From contig BSBM01000068.1 of assembly GCA_027924585.1 (NCBI GenBank), positions 8,600,501-8,664,500 on the forward strand: a DNA stretch of 64,000 nt, given 5' to 3'. Made by a program: the position numbers and the translations under genes. Below the pieces are notes generated by a model. The model made no database searches, had not been told where the DNA came from, and saw nothing but the letters and a program-made list of their open reading frames with translations. The DNA is from Larix kaempferi (lineage: Eukaryota > Streptophyta > Pinopsida > Pinales > Pinaceae). Positions 44,978 through 55,255 of this stretch are shown piece after piece (within the stretch, counting starts at the first letter, position 1; every line of letters starts with the position of its first letter).

Positions 44978-45580
44978 TGTTAAAATTCAATATGCTAAGA
45001 TAGAAAATAGCATCATTACATTCCATTTCACAATAATAGCATATACAGGATCACTGAAGAAACAACAAGCATAGCATAAACACAAGAGACACAGATTTAT
45101 CCTGGGAAACCCTCATGGGGTAGAAAACCTAGTAAAGCTTCCACAATATAGATGACCAGAAATATACAAAGATGCAAACCCTGAGCATAATATCCTTCTT
45201 CTCTATAGCAGACCTCTCCTCCACAAGTGTGCCATCCTCAAGTGAGTGAGTGTCAAATGAGGAACACACCTCCTCTATTTATACACTACTCTGACATATC
45301 TTTTACACAAGTACACATAGGCTCGTATTTAACCAATGGGTTAAATACCCCACTACAACTGACTGGGCCGACCCCTCTAGGGTGGTCTAATAACCCTTTG
45401 ACCCACACAACATATACAGGGGCTGACCCCCACTAGGGAAGTCTAATAACCCGAGTTACCACATTCCGATGGAGGAATAAACATCTCCGGATATACAATA
45501 AGATCTTCACGGAGGAATGAAACATCTCCGGAATAATAAAGTACAAATATAATATTCTTTGAAGTTACAATATCTCAACA
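44978..45580 (-). repeat. element D 5' LTR (sense)
   Basis: 603 bp, near-identical to 38430-39031. The TATA box GTATAAATAGAG on minus at 45274-45285 is the likely promoter. Confidence 0.92.
45274..45285 (-). promoter_or_regulatory. element D TATA box
   Basis: 'ctctatttatac' on plus reads GTATAAATAGAG on minus, a textbook plant TATA box placed inside the 5' LTR. It is identical in the other LTR. Confidence 0.75.
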
Positions 45581-45585
45581 GAATG

Positions 45586-46162
45586 CACAGTATTCTAAGT
45601 CGGTGGGAATATCAGTTTATCGAATAATCACAAGTATACATAACATTCAGATTGTATAACCTTTCATCACGTAGCACTGGGTGCATGCAGCAGTGTATGT
45701 TTTGTCGACTTGCATTTGTTAGAAGGTTAATTAATCTAAGGTAGTAGATGACTGATTGTGTATTAGAGTAAAATCTCTATTATTGGTTAAGCTGGGAGAA
45801 GGAAGCATATAACTCTGTTGTGTTGTACTATTAATTGTATCCTTCCCGAACCGCGCAGCCCTTGGGTGCGCAGCGGTTAGTTTGTACAAGTGCGGACCGT
45901 GATGCAGTTTATCGTTGCATAGTTCCTAGTTCGCAGCGCAAGTCCGATAGTGCACTATGCAGTAGCCTGTCCGACCAAATCATCACTTCACTGTGGAAAC
46001 ATGATTCCGCAATGCCCCCATAGCTACACCTCAGGTGAGACCTCAGCTTGTTCATGGGTTGTTTCCAAAAGGGATGGCGAGAAGGGGTTTTGTTGGTTAA
46101 GTGAAACCGCGAAGAACCTGGGTCTACATTGAAAAACCTCTAGATCAGTTTATAAGCCAACA
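45586..46162 (+). repeat. element B 3' LTR, right part
   Basis: Continues from 38429 after element D and aligns with 16747-17320, ending TTTATAAGCCAACA. The adjacent aaagt is the right TSD of B. Confidence 0.9.
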
Positions 46163-46975
46163 AAAGTTCAGGAACTCAACCGACAGGTCCAGGAGTTGTT
46201 GGACAGGGGATTGTTAAGAGAAATTCAGAGTTCGTGCACGCTACCAGCAGTATTAACGTCGAAGAAAGGTGGAGAATAATGTGTACCGGTTTCCATTGCC
46301 GAGGATGGATGACTTGATGGATTGCTTGAGTGGAGCGAAGTACTTCACGAAGATAGACCTGAAGAGTGGTTATCACCAGATTCGGGTCAGAGAAGGAGAT
46401 GAATGGAAGACAACATTCAAGACAAAGGAAGGGTTGTACGAGTGGTTAGTCATGCCATTCGGATTGACTAATGCACCTAGTACACTCATGCGATTGATGA
46501 ATGAGGTACTAAAACCATTCTTGGGTAAGTTCATTGTAGTGTACCTAGATGACATCCTGATATATAGTCGAACCAAGAAAGAACACTTGGGGCACATTCG
46601 ATAGGTTTTGCAAAAGTTACAGGAAGAGAAGTTGATAGTGAACCTGCAAAAGTGTTTATTCATGAAGGAAGAATTGGTTTACTTGGGATTTGTAATCTTG
46701 GGTAAAGGGTTGGTGATGGACCCAGAAAAGGTGAAGGAAATATTGGATTGGCCAGAACCAACAGGTACGATTGGATTAAGGAGTTTCCATGGACTTACCA
46801 GTTTCTACAAGAAGTTCATTCCTGGATTCAGTCGGATTTGTGCACCTTTGACAGAGTGCATGAGAAAAGGGGAATTCAAGTGGACAGAAGAAGCCCAGCA
46901 AGCTTTCGACAAGTTGAAGGAAAAGGTCACTGAGATCCTAGTGTTAGCACTCCCAGATTTAAACAAATTTTTCTA
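46163..46975 (+). pseudogene. element A reverse transcriptase, continued
   Basis: After B, A's RT resumes V-Q-E-L-N-R-Q-V-Q-E-L-L-D-R-G. A deletion of about 40 nt follows K-K-G-G-E at about 46275. Then come [35 protein letters not shown] and [11 protein letters not shown]. Both catalytic motifs (K-I-D-L and Y-L-D-D) are intact. The connection contains F-K-W-T-E-E-A-Q-Q-A-F. TAG stops occur at about 46602 and 46974. Confidence 0.9.
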
Positions 46976-47400
46976 GGTCGACTGCGACATGAGTGGAATG
47001 GAAATTGGAGTAGTGTTGAGCTAGGAGAGCCGACCAATTGCATTCTTCAGTGAGAAGTTGGATGATGCGAAGTGGAAATATTCGGTCTATGATCAGGAAT
47101 TATATACTATTGTCCAAGCATTGAAGAAGTGGAGGCATTACTTGTTTCCCAAGGAATTTGTGTTATACATATATCACCAAGCACTGAGGTATCTGCACTC
47201 AATCGAAGTTGACTCAGCGGCACATGAAATGGGTCGAATTCCTATAGGGATACACTTTAATGTTGCGACATAAGTCAGGCAAGTCAAACAAGGTTTCCAA
47301 CGTGCTGAGTCGAAGAGTTGCATTGATGAACACGACAACAATTCAGGCAACAAGAATAGAGTCGGTGAAGGAAGAGTATGTGACCAACGAGGATTTTGCG
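46976..47400 (+). pseudogene. element A RNase H
   Basis: V-D-C-D-M-S-G-M-E-I-G-V-V-L-S, Y-S-V-Y-D-Q-E-L-Y-T-I-V-Q-A-L-K-K-W-R-H-Y and L-Y-I-Y-H-Q-A-L-R-Y-L. The first Asp and the Glu remain, but the Asp expected in T-D-H-Q-A-L is Tyr. A frameshift at about 47250 separates the end (L-R-H-K-S-G-K-S-N-K-V, then L-S-R-R). Confidence 0.85.
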
Positions 47401-48636
47401 AAATCATGGGAAGCTTGTCGTGAACCATGGAGTGTCGACGGGACTCCATACTTGGATTATTTTATCCAAGAGGGATACCTATTCAAGGGACAAGATTTGT
47501 GTATTCACAGAGGATCCATAAGGGAGAACCTAATCCGAGAGTTGCATAGCAGCAGATTAACAGGTCATTTTGGCATTGACAATACTAGGGCATTGGTCAA
47601 AGAAAAGCATTATTGGCTAGGAATGATGACAGATGTAGGAAAGTGGGTTCGATAATGTAGAGTTTGCCAGTTGGAAAAAGGGAGAAGTCAAAATAAGGGG
47701 TTTTATACACCATTACCTATACGGATACCCCATGGGAGCACCTAAGCATGGATTTTGTGCCAGGATTACCGAAGACACAGCAAGGGAGCGACTCAATCTT
47801 TGTTGTAGTCGACAGATTTTTGAAAATGGCACACTTTATTCCATGTCGGAATACAAGTGACGCCACAAGCATTGCTGTACTATTCTTCAAGGAAGTAGTC
47901 AAATTGCATGGATTGCCAAAGAGTATCACATCGAACAGAGATACCAAGTTTATGGGACATTTCTAGAGAACCCTATGGAAGAAACTGGTCACGAGGATGC
48001 AGTTTAGCTCGGCATATCATCCATAGATAGACGGACAAACCGAGGTGGTAAATAGAAGTTTGGGAAACCTTCTAAGGTGTTTGACAGATGAAAGACCCAA
48101 GCAGTGGGGGAATGTGTTGGTGCCAGCAGAGTTTGCATATAACAATTATGTGAATCGGTTGACAGGGTTGAGCCCATTCCAAATTGTTCAGGGAAAAAGC
48201 CCACATGGAGTGGTGGATTTGGTTGAGTTACCGACAGAAACCAGGAAAAGCACGGATGCAGAATCATTCGCAGAGCATATCAAAGAAGTGCATGAAGATG
48301 TGCAAAATCGCATATAGAAGAGAAACGCGACATACAAGTTGAGAGTCGACCGGAAGAAGAGGCTACAGTCATTCAGCGAAGGAGACTTAATCTATGCACA
48401 TTTGCGGAAAGAGAGATTTCTGACAGGGACGTATAACAAGATGAAGTTGAAGAAGATTCGACCATGCAAGATTCTGAATAAAATTTTGAACAACTCTTAT
48501 GTGTTGGAGCTGTTGAATGACTTGAGCATTTCACCAACATTGAATGTCTTAGATCTGTACAAATTTGAAGAAGGTTAAAGCAACAGAAGCGACGAAGTGT
48601 CGAACATTGACTGGACAGTGCAGATTCCAGATTGAC
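47401..48636 (+). pseudogene. element A integrase
   Basis: HHCC region: H-S-S-R-L-T-G-H-F-G and, after a TAA, C-R-V-C-Q-L. Core: [11 protein letters not shown], then [12 protein letters not shown], then G-Q-T-E-V-V-N-R-S-L. The second acidic residue of D-D-E, normally Asp in S-D-R-D-x-K-F, is Asn here. The C-terminal K-I-R-P-C-K-I-L and N-V-L-D-L-Y-K-F are followed by a tail that ends at W-T-V-Q-I-P-D, where C is inserted. The chromodomain is on the other side of C. Confidence 0.88.
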
Positions 48637-50294
48637 TGTTGGGCCTGGCCCAAATGGGGCATTTTTGAGAAAGCAAGTTTTGGAGCTATGGAGCGAAGCG
48701 CAGTACAGGTAAAGGAATTTTTGGGATAATTTTTGGTATGCTGTGAAGTTGTGTGCAACACAGTGTGGAAGAGTTGCGAAGTTAGTACTACGAGGATAAT
48801 AGCGCTGCGATATGTTTGGCCAATGGAAGATCCATCTAAGCAGAGTGTTGGATGGAAGACAACACATATTCCAGTTAGGCCTCGGAGATCTATTTTTGAA
48901 AAAGATGCTCGATAACTTCCAAGTGGTGGGTAGGTGTAGATTGGGAGGAAGGTGACTGGTCGCACACACAGAGAACTGCTACTTGAACCAGTCATCTAAA
49001 GGCCGTGAAAGAAGGAATAGCTCGGTGAGAGAAACCTATTGGTGCGCATGTGATAGGGGGAGTTGACAACGACGTGTCCACACACGTAGGATGGCCACAA
49101 CGGAAGATCCGCTACCAGACACCAGTAGTCTGGTTTTGGGGAAAACCGTGAGAGTTTTGTAAACCTAAGGGGTTTTTCCTTCGAAATGTAAAGACATGAC
49201 CTACGGGCATGATCTATAAATAAGGCATGATTTTGTAAGGGAAGGGTGGGTCATTATTGAATATTGTTAGAGTTTGTAAGCTTGAAGCTATTGTAACAAC
49301 TCTGCAACTGAGTGCGTAGAGACCTAATTTTGAGAGAGAGAAGAGCGTCTGCAACTGAGTGCGCAGATGGAGAACTGTTGTACCCTTCCCTAAAGACAAT
49401 ATAATAGCAGTTCTTGTGGATGTAGCCTCCATCGAGGGGGTGAACCACGTTAAATACCATGTTATGTGATTGCTTTGTGTGTTTTCCATTGTTCATTTAC
49501 TTGATATGAATGATGATGTTGTAGTTATCTGATATTTGTTGCTTTTATCTGTATTCACCATGGAGAAGATGGGAATAAGATGTTAATTAGTTCATATATG
49601 GATGAATGTTAATGCTCAACATACATAAGTCTTTGAATGTATGGATCCATTAAATAATCACAGAATTGATTGATAAGATTTAAGTGCTACATCAGGGCGT
49701 GCAGCATCGTATACTTCATTCCATTACATATGTTTAAATCATTCTAAGTGTTGATGAATGATTAAAGATTGTTAAGTAAGATTGGTTAGTTTGATCAAGT
49801 CTTAAAGTGAACGCGCGGTTTGATTGACGCGCTGGTCCATTATAAATGCTAGGCAATAAGCTACTGGTAGCTTAATCATCATATCGCCAACTGTAAGAAT
49901 CCATAAAGAAAGTTCTGCAATGAAGCGTATATACCCATAATGGTGTCCTGTTATGGTAGCCTATTAGTATCGCGCAACCCGTGGATGCGCTTGGTGTACA
50001 AGTGCTCCCGCGTGCAGTAGTAATCAACGCAAAGTAGAAGATTTCGCGTAGTCTTTTGTCCGCAGCATGGAAGTTCTTTGCCATGCTGTGCATTAATCAT
50101 TTTAGGCACTTGCATCACTAGGTTGTGGAAACCTGATTCCGCAACCACCCCCTTAGCTTCTCCTCGGGTGAGACCTCAAGCTGTTCACAGTCTGTTGCCA
50201 AAAGGGCCGGTGAATAGGGGTTTTGTTGGTATCCTCCATCGTGAAGTACCTGGGTCTACATTGGAAAACCTCTAGATCAGTAAATACGCCAACA
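48637..50294 (+). repeat. element C 5' LTR
   Basis: 1,658 bp. TATA-like 'tctataaataagg' at 49213-49225 is preceded by 'aaatgtaaagacatgaccta', which also occurs in B LTRs. About a tenth of positions differ from the 3' LTR by eye, so the insertion is not recent. Confidence 0.9.
49213..49225 (+). promoter_or_regulatory. element C LTR TATA box
   Basis: 'tctataaataagg' in the 5' LTR; the same box is at about 53991 in the 3' LTR. Element B has a weaker 'tctataagaagg' at the same place. Confidence 0.6.
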
Positions 50295-50296
50295 AA

Positions 50297-50314
50297 TGGT
50301 TATGTTGCCGAGAC
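50297..50314 (+). promoter_or_regulatory. element C primer-binding site, degenerate tRNA-Asp/Asn type
   Basis: TGGTTATGTTGCCGAG, two bases after the LTR and equivalent to the B site at 17323. The GTTGCCG core matches the tRNA-Asp-type PBS of Athila/Tat elements. Confidence 0.6.
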
Positions 50315-50350
50315 AAGACTCAGTGATGCGATAGTGTGTTTTGAAAAGTA

Positions 50351-50860
50351 ATGTGCGAAGAAGAAAATGAATTCCCATTAGGGTCAGACAATTGGCATCC
50401 AGAAAAGAAAGAGATCTGGGATTGGTGTGATAAGATAGAAAGAGATTTTGCAAAGAAAGAAAACAAACACCTGTGTCTATCTGACATAGAGTGGTTGAAT
50501 AGATACTTGTGGAGGGACATCCACGAGATTTTCTGGGCATCGTTTCCAAACGAGCAGCACGAGTGGATATCACGCCTCACAGAAAGAAAGAATTGTTGTC
50601 AAGGAGGAGTACCTACAGAGTGGACTCCAGAACTTACTAAACAACTCAAAGCAATAGACAGCCCACTGTCGCAAGCAGTTGACTTTTGGGTTGATAACAT
50701 ACTTGAAGGATTTGTGACCGAGTTTGCTGTCGACACGATGAAATCCTATAGCCAAGCTAAAGCATACTTTTTCAAAGGATTCAGAGGTAAGTTCCTGAAC
50801 AATGTCAGTCTATACATTAAAATGCTTTTACATGAGAAAGGTGTTTTAAGAATGCAATAA
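50351..50860 (+). CDS. element C ORF1, intact protein of unknown function
   Basis: A complete 169-codon frame between PBS and gag, and the only undamaged element-encoded protein in the window. It begins M-C-E-E-E-N-E-F and is Trp-rich and charged: K-E-I-W-D-W-C-D-K-I-E-R-D-F, L-S-D-I-E-W-L-N-R-Y-L-W-R-D-I-H, V-D-F-W-V-D-N-I. It ends S-L-Y-I-K-M-L-L-H-E-K-G-V-L-R-M-Q. No signal peptide, membrane span or zinc motif is seen. It aligns over its length with B ORF1 (17368), and the differences spare the Trp and charged positions. The stop lies 16 bases before the gag ATG at 50877. I recognise no known domain. ORFs before gag are known from Ogre-type elements; homology is untested. Confidence 0.8.
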   Translation: MCEEENEFPLGSDNWHPEKKEIWDWCDKIERDFAKKENKHLCLSDIEWLNRYLWRDIHEIFWASFPNEQHEWISRLTERKNCCQGGVPTEWTPELTKQLKAIDSPLSQAVDFWVDNILEGFVTEFAVDTMKSYSQAKAYFFKGFRGKFLNNVSLYIKMLLHEKGVLRMQ

Positions 50861-50876
50861 GAATTCTGAATCTGTC

Positions 50877-53402
50877 ATGGTAGAAAATACATACATTGAT
50901 TCTGATGAAGAAAACCATACTTTGAGAAGTGGAAAGAGATATAAGCTTACTAACGAAAAGAATCCCAAACGATCTAAAAACTGTGTAGATACCGAAATTA
51001 TGTGTGACCTTAATAATCATACCACGCAATTATCAGCCACAATCTAGCGTATTACACCTCAGAATATGTCGGGTCTTAATACCGCAGCTCCCCTATCTCA
51101 GATTCTAGCAGTCCAGAACCCACCCGCTACGAGCATCGTGCAGCCCACCCCACATAACGTCAATACTAGTAGCACCGTAGGAGCGAGTGCTCAAACCATT
51201 ATGAATCAGACCATTCCGCAGAATATTATCCCTAGCACGACCCAGCAGCCTGCGTCTACTTTTGTCACAGGGAACCCATAGCAAAATCGTACATAATCCG
51301 GAAGGAGGATGGCTAATAACGATATAAAGCTGCCGATATTCAAAGGAACGGGTCTAGAAGACCCTGATCAACATTGGTTTCTATGTGAATCCGTATGGAG
51401 TGTAAAGCAAGTTCAGTATGACGCTATGAAGAGAGCACATCTCATCACTACTTTTAGAGATAGAGCATTACACTGGTTTATGAAGTATTCTCAAGCACAG
51501 CCGAGAACCCTAGCAGAAATCAAAGCCATGATGTTAGCAGAATTCAGGAAACCAAAATCAGAATCACAGTGCATAATAAAGTTGAGAGAAATCAAACAGA
51601 AACATACTGAATCGGTCTAGGAATTCGACCAAAAATTTAAAACATTGTTGGACCAAGTGAGCTTTGTTATAGCTCTGCAACAACACAAAGAGTGGTTCAT
51701 TGTTGCGCTGTTTCCCCATATTAGACAACCACTGATGCAACAGAAGGTTGTATCACAAGCTGAGGCCTTAGAGATCATGCTGAAGTTAGAGGCTTCACCA
51801 ATTGGAGAGAGTAGTTCTGGGATGTTACAGATCCAAAACTAGTTGGCTACCTTGACATTAGAATTGCAAGGTATGAAGAATGGAAAGGAACAAAGACGTG
51901 AACAAAGACATGAAGTTTGGTGCACAGGATGCAAAGGAGAGGGCCACACCAGAGAACACTGCCCTCTATTTCAATATTATCTTAACAGTGGTGCACCAAA
52001 CCCAACGAATTTGAATCAGAACCAAGCACCGTGGTGTGAAATTTGTAGAACCAGAGGACACCGGCCTGAGGACTGTTATCTGATACATAAATATGTAAAA
52101 ACACCTAAAAACTTATACTACTGTAATTTTTGTAAGTCAGTTGGACATGATGAGTCCAACTGTCGTGCTTATGAGTTGATGAATGAAAGAAAGCGAGATA
52201 TGGAAGCAATGCGAGGTGCTGGAATGTACCGTGTTCAAGAAGAGAATCAACCAAAATAGGAGAACACCCAGTATGATCAGGGTGGATATAGAGGCCATGG
52301 AGGTGGATACTGCAGGAGAGGGAGAAATGCTAGCCCAGCTCAAGGAAGAGGCCTAGGCCAGGTAATCTTCTATAACTATGGCCAGTCGGGTCATGTATCT
52401 AGAGAATGTACTAATCCATGCACCACATGCAACTACTGTAAATCATTTGATCATGTGACTGTAAGGTTGCCCCTAACTGAGCAACTACTATTAGATATGA
52501 AAGATGTGGACCGTGTGGAGATTGACCTCGTGAAGATACCACTTCCTAGTCTACACTATTTACAGTTGCAGGTTATTAAAGAAATGTACGACAGAACAAC
52601 AGACGCACTAAAGGGACAGGCGGATTTGCAGACAGATTACAAACAACTAGAAGAAGTTAGTTCACGGATAGCTATGGAGCTACAAGATGAGCATGATCAG
52701 TGGAAGCACCTAGAATCCACGATCACCGCAGTTGCAGATGAGATACTAGAATTTGAAGTATAATCAGACCCCGCGGATACTATCCTTAAAATGGGCCAGA
52801 TGATCAACCATCTTAAGGAAGAGATAGATGATATGCAGATCAGCCATGAAGCTGAGATATCTACACTTAGAGGCGAGATGGAACAGAAGACTCCACCAAC
52901 TGAGCAGCAGTTAAGAGCATAGGAGGTAAAGGCCGCTGCAGAAAGCATAGCTACAGAGGTTTTGAAGTGCAAAAGTCTACTGGATGAGGCATCGAAGGAA
53001 TTCACAGCCCTTGAGAAGGACCTGCAATTGTTGGAAGTCAAGAATGCTACCAAAAGTAAGTAGATAGCATTCGAGCAGTTGGAAGAGGAAGTTAAGGCGT
53101 TGCCGGCAAGAGAATGACTACACAACCAACCTTTGCTAGAAAAATCCGACCTCGTCTCATAGGAGATCGAGGACAAACTAAAGGAGTTGCATGAAGGGTA
53201 GGAACAGGTAGAAGAATAGAACAGAGAGGAAATAACAGTTGAAATGTTGGACACTATCAAGCAAGTCGAGCAAGAAACAAAGGTAGCAGTCGAGAAGTTG
53301 GTTGTTGCATGCAATGACTTCGTTGCAATGCTAGTTCCGCAGGAGGACGAACAGAGGAAAGAAGATGAAATTGCAAGTGGCTTAGGGGTGAGCCACATGT
53401 AA
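50877..53402 (+). pseudogene. element C Gag fused in frame to the coiled-coil end of the extra ORF
   Basis: One uninterrupted frame of 842 codons, from ATG 50877 to TAA 53400, broken by about thirteen nonsense codons but no net frameshift that I can find. The N-terminal two-thirds is Gag: F-K-G-T-G-L-E-D-P-D-Q-H-W-F, A-L-H-W-F-M-K-Y-S, three CCHC knuckles and a damaged fourth (Y-N-Y-G-Q-S-G-H). After C-N-Y-C-K-S-F-D-H-V (about 52454) it passes directly into L-P-L-T-E-Q-L-L-L-D-M-K-D, the equivalent of 36396 onward in B, and a long Glu/Lys/Leu-rich coiled coil ending G-V-S-H-M. All pol between these points (about 17 kb in B as it stands) is absent. Most stops sit where B has Gln or Trp. Confidence 0.85.
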
Positions 53403-53414
53403 GTGTTAGGGGCC

Positions 53415-55072
53415 TGTTGGGCCTGGCCTAAATGGGGCATTTTGGGGAAAATAGGTTTTGGAGCTACAGAGCGAAGCGCACTATAGGTAAAGGAATTTTT
53501 GGGATAAGTTTTTGTATGCTATGAAGTTGTGCACAGCACAGTGGGGAAGAGCTGCGAAGTTAGTACTAGGAGGATAACAATGTTGCGATGTGTTTGGTCA
53601 ACGGAAGATCCAGCTAAGCAGAGTGTTGGACGGAAGACAACACATATTCTAGTTAGGCCTTAGAGATCTATTTTTGACAATGATGCTCGATAACTACCAA
53701 GTGGTGGGTAGGTGCAGATCGGGAGGAAGGTGACTGGTCACACACACAGAGAACTACTACTTGAACCAGTCGTCTAAAGGCTGTGAAAGAAGGAACAAAT
53801 CGGTGAGAGCAACCTATTGGCACGCACATGACAGGGGGAGATGATAGCGATGTTTCCACACATGGAGGATGGCCACAACAGAAGATCCGCTACCAGACAC
53901 CAGCAGTCCAGTTTTGGGGAAAACCGTGACAGTTTTGTAAACCTAAGGGTTTCTGCCTTCGAAATGTAAAGACATGACGTACGAGCATGATCTATAAATA
54001 AGGCATGATCTTGTAAGGGAAGGGTGGGTCGTTATTGAATATTGTTAGAGTTTGTAAGGTTGAAGCTATCGTAAAGGCTCTGCAGCTGAGTGCGCAGAGA
54101 CCTAATTTTGAGAGAGAGAAGAGTGTTTGCAGCTATGTGCGCAGACGAAGAATTGTTGTACCCTTCCCTAAAGAAAATATAACAATAGTTCTTGTGGACA
54201 TAGCCTCCATCCAAGGGGTGAACCACGTTAAATACCATGTTATGTGATTGCATTATGTGTTTTCCATTGTTCATTTACTTGATATGAATGTTGATGCTGC
54301 AGTTATCTGATATTTGTTGCTTTTATCTGTATTCACTGCGGAGAAGATGGGAATAAGATGTTAAGTAGTTCATATATGGATGAATGTTAATGCTCAACAT
54401 ATATAAGTCTTTGAATGCATGGATCCGTTAAATAATCACATAATTGATTAATAAGATTGAAGTGCTACATCAGGGCGTGCAACATCATATAATTCATTCC
54501 ATTACATGTGTTTAAATCAGTCTAAGTGTTGATGAATGATTAAAGATTGTTAAGTAAAATTGGTTAGTTTGATCAGGTCTTGAAGTGAATGTGCGGTCTG
54601 ATTGACGCGCTGATCCATTATAAATGCTAGGCAATAAGCTGCTGATAGCTTAATCATCATATCGCCAAGTCTAAGAATCCATAAAGAAATATCTGCAAGG
54701 AAGTGTATATACCCATTATGTCGTCTTGTTATGGTAACCTATTAGTACCTTAGAGCCCGTGGATGTGCTTGATGTACAAGTGCTCCCGCGTGCAGTAGTA
54801 ATCGACGCGAAGTAGAAGACTTTGCATAGTCTTTTGTCCGTAGCGTGGAAGTTCTTTGTCATGCTGCGCATCAGTCAGTTTAGGCACTCGCATCACCAGG
54901 TTGTGGAAACTTGATTCCGCAACCACCCCCTCAGCTTTGCCTCGGGTGAGACCTTAGGCTGTTCACAGTCTGTTGCCAAAAGGGCCGGTGAATAGGGGTT
55001 TTGTTGGTATCTTGCACCACGAAGTACCTGGGTCTACATTGGAAAACCGCTAGATCAGTAAATATGCCAACA
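53415..55072 (+). repeat. element C 3' LTR
   Basis: Starts TGTTGGGCCTGGCC after the purine-rich 'gtgttaggggcc' and is the same length as the 5' copy. It ends AAATATGCCAACA, followed by TSD tcgac. Confidence 0.9.
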
Positions 55073-55077
55073 TCGAC

Positions 55078-55255
55078 AGAAGGAAGAAATCACCGAAGTA
55101 ATAGAGGAACGCGAAATTAGGCATACATGCAATTTACAAAAGAAGGAATACTTAGTGTGATGGAAGGATGATGAGTTGCAGGAGGCGACATGGATTTTCG
55201 AAGAAGAGTTCAGGATACTGACGGAGAAGTTGATTTATTTTTCACCTGGTGATTC
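55078..55255 (+). pseudogene. element A chromodomain
   Basis: E-E-I-T-E-V-I-E-E-R-E-I-R, K-K-E-Y-L-V-x-W-K-D and A-T-W-I-F-E-E-E-F form a chromodomain at the end of A's integrase, with one TGA in place of the residue before W-K-D. Chromodomains in this position direct integration toward marked chromatin and define chromoviruses. It is separated from the integrase by element C. Confidence 0.88.

Larger units (their letters stand above)
38430..45580 (-). mobile_element. element D: copia-derived non-autonomous LTR element with tandem arrays, minus strand
   Basis: Ends TGTTAAAATTC...ATCTCAACA, with 602/603-bp LTRs differing by only a few percent and exact TSD gaatg (38425-38429, 45581-45585) inside B's 3' LTR. 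PBS beside the right LTR and PPT beside the left LTR place its sense direction on minus. The 5.9-kb interior holds no gag, integrase or RT. It carries only a copia RNase H C-terminal remnant (about 42.0-42.1 kb) and 2.6 kb of tandem arrays. It fits a LARD-like element mobilised in trans by an autonomous copia. Confidence 0.88.
15730..46162 (+). mobile_element. element B: large OTA/Tat-like Ty3/gypsy element, split by E and D
   Basis: Bounded by TGTTGGG...GCCAACA, with TSD aaagg (15725-15729) and aaagt (46163-46167), a one-base difference. Both sides belong to A's RT. The order is LTR, Asp/Asn-type PBS, ORF1, Gag with several zinc knuckles, protease, capsid-like linker domain, RT, RNase H, integrase, large sense extra ORF, 3' LTR. 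Element E (9.8 kb) sits in RT and element D (7.15 kb) in the 3' LTR. Without them B would be about 13.5 kb. No chromodomain is seen. The extra ORFs, large size and PBS favour the Athila/Tat side of gypsy rather than chromoviruses; the exact lineage is uncertain. Confidence 0.9.
48637..55072 (+). mobile_element. element C: non-autonomous relative of B lacking pol
   Basis: 6.4 kb, TGTTGGGCCTGG...GCCAACA, with equal 1,658-bp LTRs and TSD ttgac/tcgac (48632-48636, 55073-55077, one mismatch) in A. The interior is only PBS, ORF1, and a long frame joining Gag to the C-terminal half of the B-type extra ORF. Protease, RT, RNase H and integrase are absent, with a single junction near 52455. LTRs, PBS, ORF1 and Gag align with B throughout, so B and C are subfamilies of one family. 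Confidence 0.9.

Noticed and set aside
48373-48995. Minus-strand frames of 148-198 codons across the A integrase end and C LTR start
   Set aside because: They span the A-C junction and are antisense shadows of integrase and LTR sequence.
52697-53440. 247-codon minus-strand frame rich in Ser
   Set aside because: Antisense of the Glu/Lys-rich coiled-coil region, which leaves the opposite strand open by composition.
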